NCBI RefSeq assembly: GCF_009192945.1
Contig: NZ_NSET01000014.1
Location: 1-64,000 of the forward strand
DNA: 64,000 nt
Reading direction: 5' to 3'
DNA from: Xanthomonas maliensis
Lineage (GTDB): Bacteria; Pseudomonadota; Gammaproteobacteria; Xanthomonadales; Xanthomonadaceae
Shown: piece after piece, positions 60,358 to 64,000 of the stretch
Layout: every line of letters begins with the position of its first letter
How positions within the stretch are numbered: position 1 is the first letter of the stretch
The notes under the pieces: model-generated
Seen by the model: the letters and a program-made list of their open reading frames with translations, nothing else
Databases searched by the model: none
Told to the model about the DNA's origin: nothing
Program-made: the position numbers and the translations under genes

Positions 60358-61482
60358 ATGCCTGTGCCATCGAACAGTTTCTGGGAGCAGTGGCTCACCG
60401 CGCATCGAGCGAAGCCCGAGGCGTGCGTGACCTATTCGTTGGCGCCCTCACCGCCATTGCGGCAGTTCCTGTCGGAGCTGGATCCAGCGTCTTCGCTGGA
60501 CTGGACAGGCGAGGACTATCAGGGATTGCCCGCCTTGCGCGAGCGGGTGCTTGAGCAATATGGCTATCGCCCGAGCTGCGATGTGGACGATGTGCTGATC
60601 ACCGCCGGTGCCCAGGAGGCAAATTATCTGGTGCTGACGCAGCTGTTGAGTGCAGGCGATGAGTTCGTCATCGACGCGCCGGGCTGGCAACAGCCTCTGG
60701 TGCTTGCCGAGCAGATCGGTGCGATTCCCCGGCGGGTGGCACGGACGGAGGCATCCGGATGGGCCCTGGATATCCCACAGCTCGAATCGCTGGTGACCCC
60801 CAAGACCAAGCTCATCTTCCTGTGCAACCCGAACAATCCTACCGGGCGTGTGGAAGACGCGCAGACACTGCAACGCATCCTCGTCGCCGCTGACCGGGTT
60901 GGCGCGTACATTTTGTCCGACGAAGTCTATCGCGGCCTGGAGTGGACCGGACCGGAGACGCCGCGTATCGCAACGTTGTACGAGCGTGGCATCAGCACCG
61001 GTAGCGTGTCCAAATTGCTCGGTTTGCAGGGGTTGCGGACCGGCTGGATGGTGACGCGCGACCGTGCGCTGTTGAATGCGGCGATGGTGCTGCGTGAGAA
61101 CACTAGCGAGATCATGAACGTGCTCGGCGAACGGCTGGCCGAGATCGCGCTGAGGCCGAACCACTTCGCTGCGGCGGTGGCGAACTCGCGTGCGGTTGGG
61201 CGCGAACGGGTTGCCTTGCTGGATCGCTTTGTCGCCGAGCAGCCTGCATTGACATGGACGCAGCCGCAAGCCGGGCTGCTTGGACTTGCGCGCCTGCATG
61301 TGCCTATCGGCGCTGATGCATTCAGCAGGACGCTGCTAGCGCCGCCTTACAACACGTTTGTGATGTCCGGAGATGCGTATGCGTGCCCGCAACATATTCG
61401 CCTGGGGGCGGGCGGGGTATCGCTGCCGGAACTGGAGCTGGGGCTTGCGCGGATGGCACGGTTGTTGGCCGCCGTGTCCTAA
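60358..61482 (+). CDS. Class I/II aminotransferase
   Basis: A 374-residue fold-type I PLP aminotransferase. Visible motifs: YQGLPALRERV, ITAGAQEANYLVL, LCNPNNPTGR, YILSDEVYRGLEW and the PLP lysine in GSVSKLLGLQGLRTGWMV, with the C-terminal HIRLGAGGVS holding the substrate-carboxylate Arg. The best general match is the aspartate/aromatic aminotransferase family, which includes kynurenine aminotransferases. It is the last gene of the operon. Substrate unknown. Confidence 0.88.
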   Translation: MPVPSNSFWEQWLTAHRAKPEACVTYSLAPSPPLRQFLSELDPASSLDWTGEDYQGLPALRERVLEQYGYRPSCDVDDVLITAGAQEANYLVLTQLLSAGDEFVIDAPGWQQPLVLAEQIGAIPRRVARTEASGWALDIPQLESLVTPKTKLIFLCNPNNPTGRVEDAQTLQRILVAADRVGAYILSDEVYRGLEWTGPETPRIATLYERGISTGSVSKLLGLQGLRTGWMVTRDRALLNAAMVLRENTSEIMNVLGERLAEIALRPNHFAAAVANSRAVGRERVALLDRFVAEQPALTWTQPQAGLLGLARLHVPIGADAFSRTLLAPPYNTFVMSGDAYACPQHIRLGAGGVSLPELELGLARMARLLAAVS

Positions 61483-62117
61483 AAGTCGCTGTCTGTGAAC
61501 AGCGAGCGGGACGCGGCTGCGTTCGAGCTTGGGCGGTCCGGCGGGTGCCGGATCGTGGCTCCACGGAGAGTTGGCCGTCAGCGGCACGGAGCGTGTGCCG
61601 CTGGCCTTGGCGCCAGCCAAGCCGGCGCCATGCAGTACCCCGCTCGGCACCGCTGACGGCCAACGCATCTCATCTCAAAGTGCATAACACGCGCTAACTG
61701 TCGCCACGCATATTCTTGTGCAAGCGCAGACGCCTGGCGTGGCGCAGCACGCCGGGCTGGAGCGGAGCGCCGAGTATGGTCTGGTGTGCGGCATGAGTCG
61801 GTGCAGCACTTGCCACAACAAGGTTCCCGGTGGAGAGGCTTGTTCGACCCGCACAAGCGCGAGGGGTTCAGAACATCTCCCGCTTTTTGCGCGGCTTCAG
61901 GCCGCCAACAGCGCGGAGCCGAGGGTTGCGGGGGCGCTGAGGGCCGAGTTCAGCCTCTGCAGTGGCCAGCTCGACGGCGGGCGATGACAGGCGCTCGTGC
62001 GCTGCCGGTCGCTGACGCGTTCGGATCGGCAAAGAAGGCACACCGGCGGGCTACACGCCCAGGTCGCCGGTCACCGGGTATGGTGGCCGTCTTGTCAGAT
62101 ACGAGTGGTGGTGAGAG
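61483..62117. other. Interval after the tryptophan cluster
   Basis: No supported gene in about 635 bases. It contains the structured inverted-repeat element at 61570-61664. The remaining short frames are not protein-like. Confidence 0.5.
61570..61664 (+). repeat. Structured 95-bp inverted-repeat element
   Basis: A perfect 15-bp inverted repeat (61570-61584, gttggccgtcagcgg, with 61650-61664) encloses about 65 bases that hold further hairpins: gcggcac (61581-61587) with gtgccgc (61593-61599), and cttggc/gccaag with a GCCA loop near 61606-61621. Such a closed multi-branched fold fits a small non-coding RNA or a short palindromic/miniature repeat element. It starts about 90 bases after the aminotransferase stop. 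Confidence 0.5.
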
Positions 62118-62426
62118 ATGGAACAGCACCAGGCCGAGTGGATGCAGGCGGTGACCGAGGCCTTGAGCGAATTGCTGGCAGCGCGGGTGGCGCAGGCCAC
62201 GGTGCTGGAGGCGCTACTGGTCTCGCATCCCGATCCGGTCAGCTTCCGGAAGGCATGGGATGCGCTGTCGTCGCAGCGCATCGCCTATGTGGCGCAGAAG
62301 AAGGCCGTGGCGTCGGCGCCGCGGCCGATGGATGCGCATACGCTGGAGCAGTTCCAGGCCTGGGAGGATAAGCTGAATACCTATTTTCCACGCTCGCCGG
62401 ACGCTGCCGAGCCACCGGCCGACTGA
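62118..62426 (+). CDS. Small hypothetical protein
   Basis: A 102-residue soluble, mostly helical protein after a GAGAG ribosome site. The N-terminal 45 residues form an amphipathic helix (WMQAVTEALSELLAARVAQA), the middle has FRKAWDALSSQRIAYVAQKK and the tail is Pro/Ala-rich. No recognised domain, signal peptide or membrane segment. Codon pattern fits the host, so it is probably a genuine genus-level gene. Confidence 0.7.
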   Translation: MEQHQAEWMQAVTEALSELLAARVAQATVLEALLVSHPDPVSFRKAWDALSSQRIAYVAQKKAVASAPRPMDAHTLEQFQAWEDKLNTYFPRSPDAAEPPAD

Positions 62427-62775
62427 GCGCGCGCGCACACGATGGCGGCTTGCTGCCACGCCGGCCCTCCATCGGCACGGTCAGACGCGAAGTTGCAGCC
62501 GGCAACGACAGGGGGGCGCGGTGCGAGCCAGGTGCAGGACCGGCGCGTCCCTCTGTCGATCCGCTGTGGAAACTGCGCGTGTCGCACTGTGTCCACAGGT
62601 GCGTCCAGTGGGGTCAGCCAGGAGACTGGGAATGTCCAGTTCACGCACGACACGTGCCATGCCGTGTCCTCACCAACTGCGTTCGCGCCGTGGCCGGCCG
62701 TCCGTCGCTTAGGGTAGGACGGTTTGGCGGCTGGAAAACGCTAAGATCCGAGCTTGCATACAGTCGGAGGCGTCA
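62427..62775. other. Interval before the fucosidase gene
   Basis: No gene. A short hairpin (gacacg at 62649-62654 with cgtgtc at 62663-62668) is present. No TTCGC-N15-TTCGC element is seen. Confidence 0.4.
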
Positions 62776-64000
62776 ATGATCGATCGTCGTACCTTTCTTG
62801 CCACTGGTGTCGTTGCCGCCGCCGCGGGTTTCAGCGCAACCGCCGCCCGGATCGCGGCTGCGCCGCGCCAGAAGGGGCCGGCACCGTGGGGCGCGGTGCC
62901 CAGTGCGCGACAGTTACGGTGGCATCGGTGGGAGCAATACGCTTTCGTGCATTTTGCGATGAACACCTTCACCGACAAGGAGTGGGGCTACGGCGACGAA
63001 GATCCGCGCAGATTCGATCCCAGCGATTTCTCCGCCGATCAAATCGTCGCCGCTGCCAAAGCCGGCAATCTCAAGGGGCTCATCTTCACTGCCAAGCACC
63101 ACGATGGCTTTTGCCTCTGGCCGACCCGCTTGACCGAGCATTGCATTCGCAATTCTCCCTACAAGAACGGCAACGGCGACATCGTCGGCGAAATGGCCGC
63201 GGCGTGCCGGCGCGCCGACCTGGCCTTCGGCATCTACCTCTCTCCCTGGGATCGTAACCACGCCGACTATGGGCGACCCGGTTATCTCGACTATTTTCGC
63301 AAGCAGATCGTTGAACTGTGCACGGGGTATGGCGATTTGTTCGAGTTCTGGTTCGACGGTGCCAATGGCGGCGACGGCTATTACGGCGGAGCGCGCGAAA
63401 CGCGCAAGATCGATGCGCCGGCTTACTACAACTGGCCGCGGATGATCGAGCTCGTGCATCAGCACCAGCCAATGGCCTGCACCTTCGACCCGCTCGGTGC
63501 CGATATCCGTTGGGTCGGCAACGAGGACGGCGTGGCCGGCGATCCGTGCTGGCCGACCATGCCAAATGCGCCTTACACGCAGGAAAACGGCAATGCCGGC
63601 GTGCGTGGGGCGGCGCTGTGGTGGCCGGCCGAAACCAACACGTCCATCCGCCCCGGCTGGTTCTACCATGCCGATGAAGACGGCAAAGTGCGCAGCCCAG
63701 AGAATCTGGTGCGCTATTTCGATACCTCCGTTGCGCGCGGCACCAACATGAACCTCAATCTTCCACCCGACCGACGTGGCCGCATCGCCGACCATGACGT
63801 CGCGGTGCTGAAGAGCTTCGGCGATGCGATCCGCGCCAGCTTCGCCATCGATCTGGCCAAGGGGGCCAAGGCCAGCGCCAGTGCGTCGCGCGGTCCCGGG
63901 TTCGAGCCGGCGCGCGTACTCGACCGTCAGCCGGACAGCTACTGGTCCACGCCGGATGACGCCACCACGCCGACGCTGACGCTGGAACTGTCGGCGGTGC
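62776..64000 (+). CDS. GH29 alpha-L-fucosidase (partial, runs off window)
   Basis: The 408 residues visible continue past the right edge. ATG at 62776 follows GGAGG. The N-terminus MIDRRTFLATG with a hydrophobic Ala-rich stretch is a twin-arginine-type signal, so export is likely. GH29 signatures: RWHRWEQYAFVHFAMNTFTDKEWG, FTAKHHDGFCLWPT, and the nucleophile Asp in FEFWFDGANGG. After about residue 365 a beta-rich region (SRGPGFEPARVLD, SYWST) begins that looks like an F5/8-type carbohydrate-binding domain. It releases alpha-linked fucose from plant xyloglucan or glycoprotein glycans. Confidence 0.93.
   Translation, partial: MIDRRTFLATGVVAAAAGFSATAARIAAAPRQKGPAPWGAVPSARQLRWHRWEQYAFVHFAMNTFTDKEWGYGDEDPRRFDPSDFSADQIVAAAKAGNLKGLIFTAKHHDGFCLWPTRLTEHCIRNSPYKNGNGDIVGEMAAACRRADLAFGIYLSPWDRNHADYGRPGYLDYFRKQIVELCTGYGDLFEFWFDGANGGDGYYGGARETRKIDAPAYYNWPRMIELVHQHQPMACTFDPLGADIRWVGNEDGVAGDPCWPTMPNAPYTQENGNAGVRGAALWWPAETNTSIRPGWFYHADEDGKVRSPENLVRYFDTSVARGTNMNLNLPPDRRGRIADHDVAVLKSFGDAIRASFAIDLAKGAKASASASRGPGFEPARVLDRQPDSYWSTPDDATTPTLTLELSAV

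Overview
The window is GC-rich gammaproteobacterial chromosome, almost certainly from a Xanthomonas. The marker pair hrpG/hrpX lies divergently at 3.9-6.9 kb. Housekeeping blocks (radA; ffh; rpsP-rimM-trmD-rplS; katG; mutS), TonB-dependent receptors and plant cell-wall glycosidases surround it. The species cannot be fixed from sequence reading alone.

Layout. (1) 1-1.3 kb: the broken 3' end of an Rhs polymorphic toxin gene whose HNH/AHH-like nuclease tail is out of frame, followed by two small immunity-type genes. (2) 1.4-6.9 kb: radA, a DUF805 membrane protein, and hrpG/hrpX, the master regulators of the type III secretion regulon. (3) 7.8-13.2 kb: a six-gene stressosome-like operon (RsbR-, RsbS- and RsbT-like proteins, a fused anti-sigma-type kinase/PP2C phosphatase, a histidine kinase and a hybrid receiver-kinase-receiver). 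(4) 13.5-17 kb: a TonB receptor, thioredoxin TrxC and a DUF1428 protein. (5) 17.2-24.5 kb: a minus-strand signalling operon (triple-receiver hybrid kinase, CheR, CheB, receiver-kinase) divergent from a PAS kinase plus single-domain receiver. (6) 24.5-29.3 kb: GH16 glucanase, GH51 arabinofuranosidase and aldose 1-epimerase. (7) 29.4-38.7 kb: CcsA-like protein, ffh, a flavin oxidoreductase overlapping a class IV PLP enzyme, the rpsP-rimM-trmD-rplS block, a MATE exporter, a small lipoprotein and Hsp15. (8) 39-41.2 kb: katG. (9) 41.7-50.7 kb: a zinc-uptake region. It is a seven-gene, largely overlapping minus-strand operon (znuC-znuB-znuA-COG0523 GTPase-WD40 protein-TonB receptor-PepSY protein) behind a Zur-box-like palindrome. 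A second Zur-like palindrome precedes a convergent SnoaL-like gene. (10) 51.1-53.8 kb: mutS. (11) 54.9-61.5 kb: a compact operon of tailoring-type enzymes (VOC protein, tryptophan 2,3-dioxygenase paralogue, FAD oxidoreductase, class V PLP enzyme, SDR without its catalytic Tyr, class I aminotransferase). It looks like an undescribed tryptophan-derived metabolite pathway and is the strongest candidate novelty. (12) 62.1-64 kb: a small hypothetical protein and a GH29 alpha-L-fucosidase cut by the window edge.

How the parts fit together: the window combines core information processing, stress sensing with several multi-domain phosphorelays, virulence control, plant polymer scavenging and metal acquisition. 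That mix is typical of a plant-associated xanthomonad. Two modules (zinc operon, tryptophan cluster) have gene contents that suggest functions beyond their annotated families.
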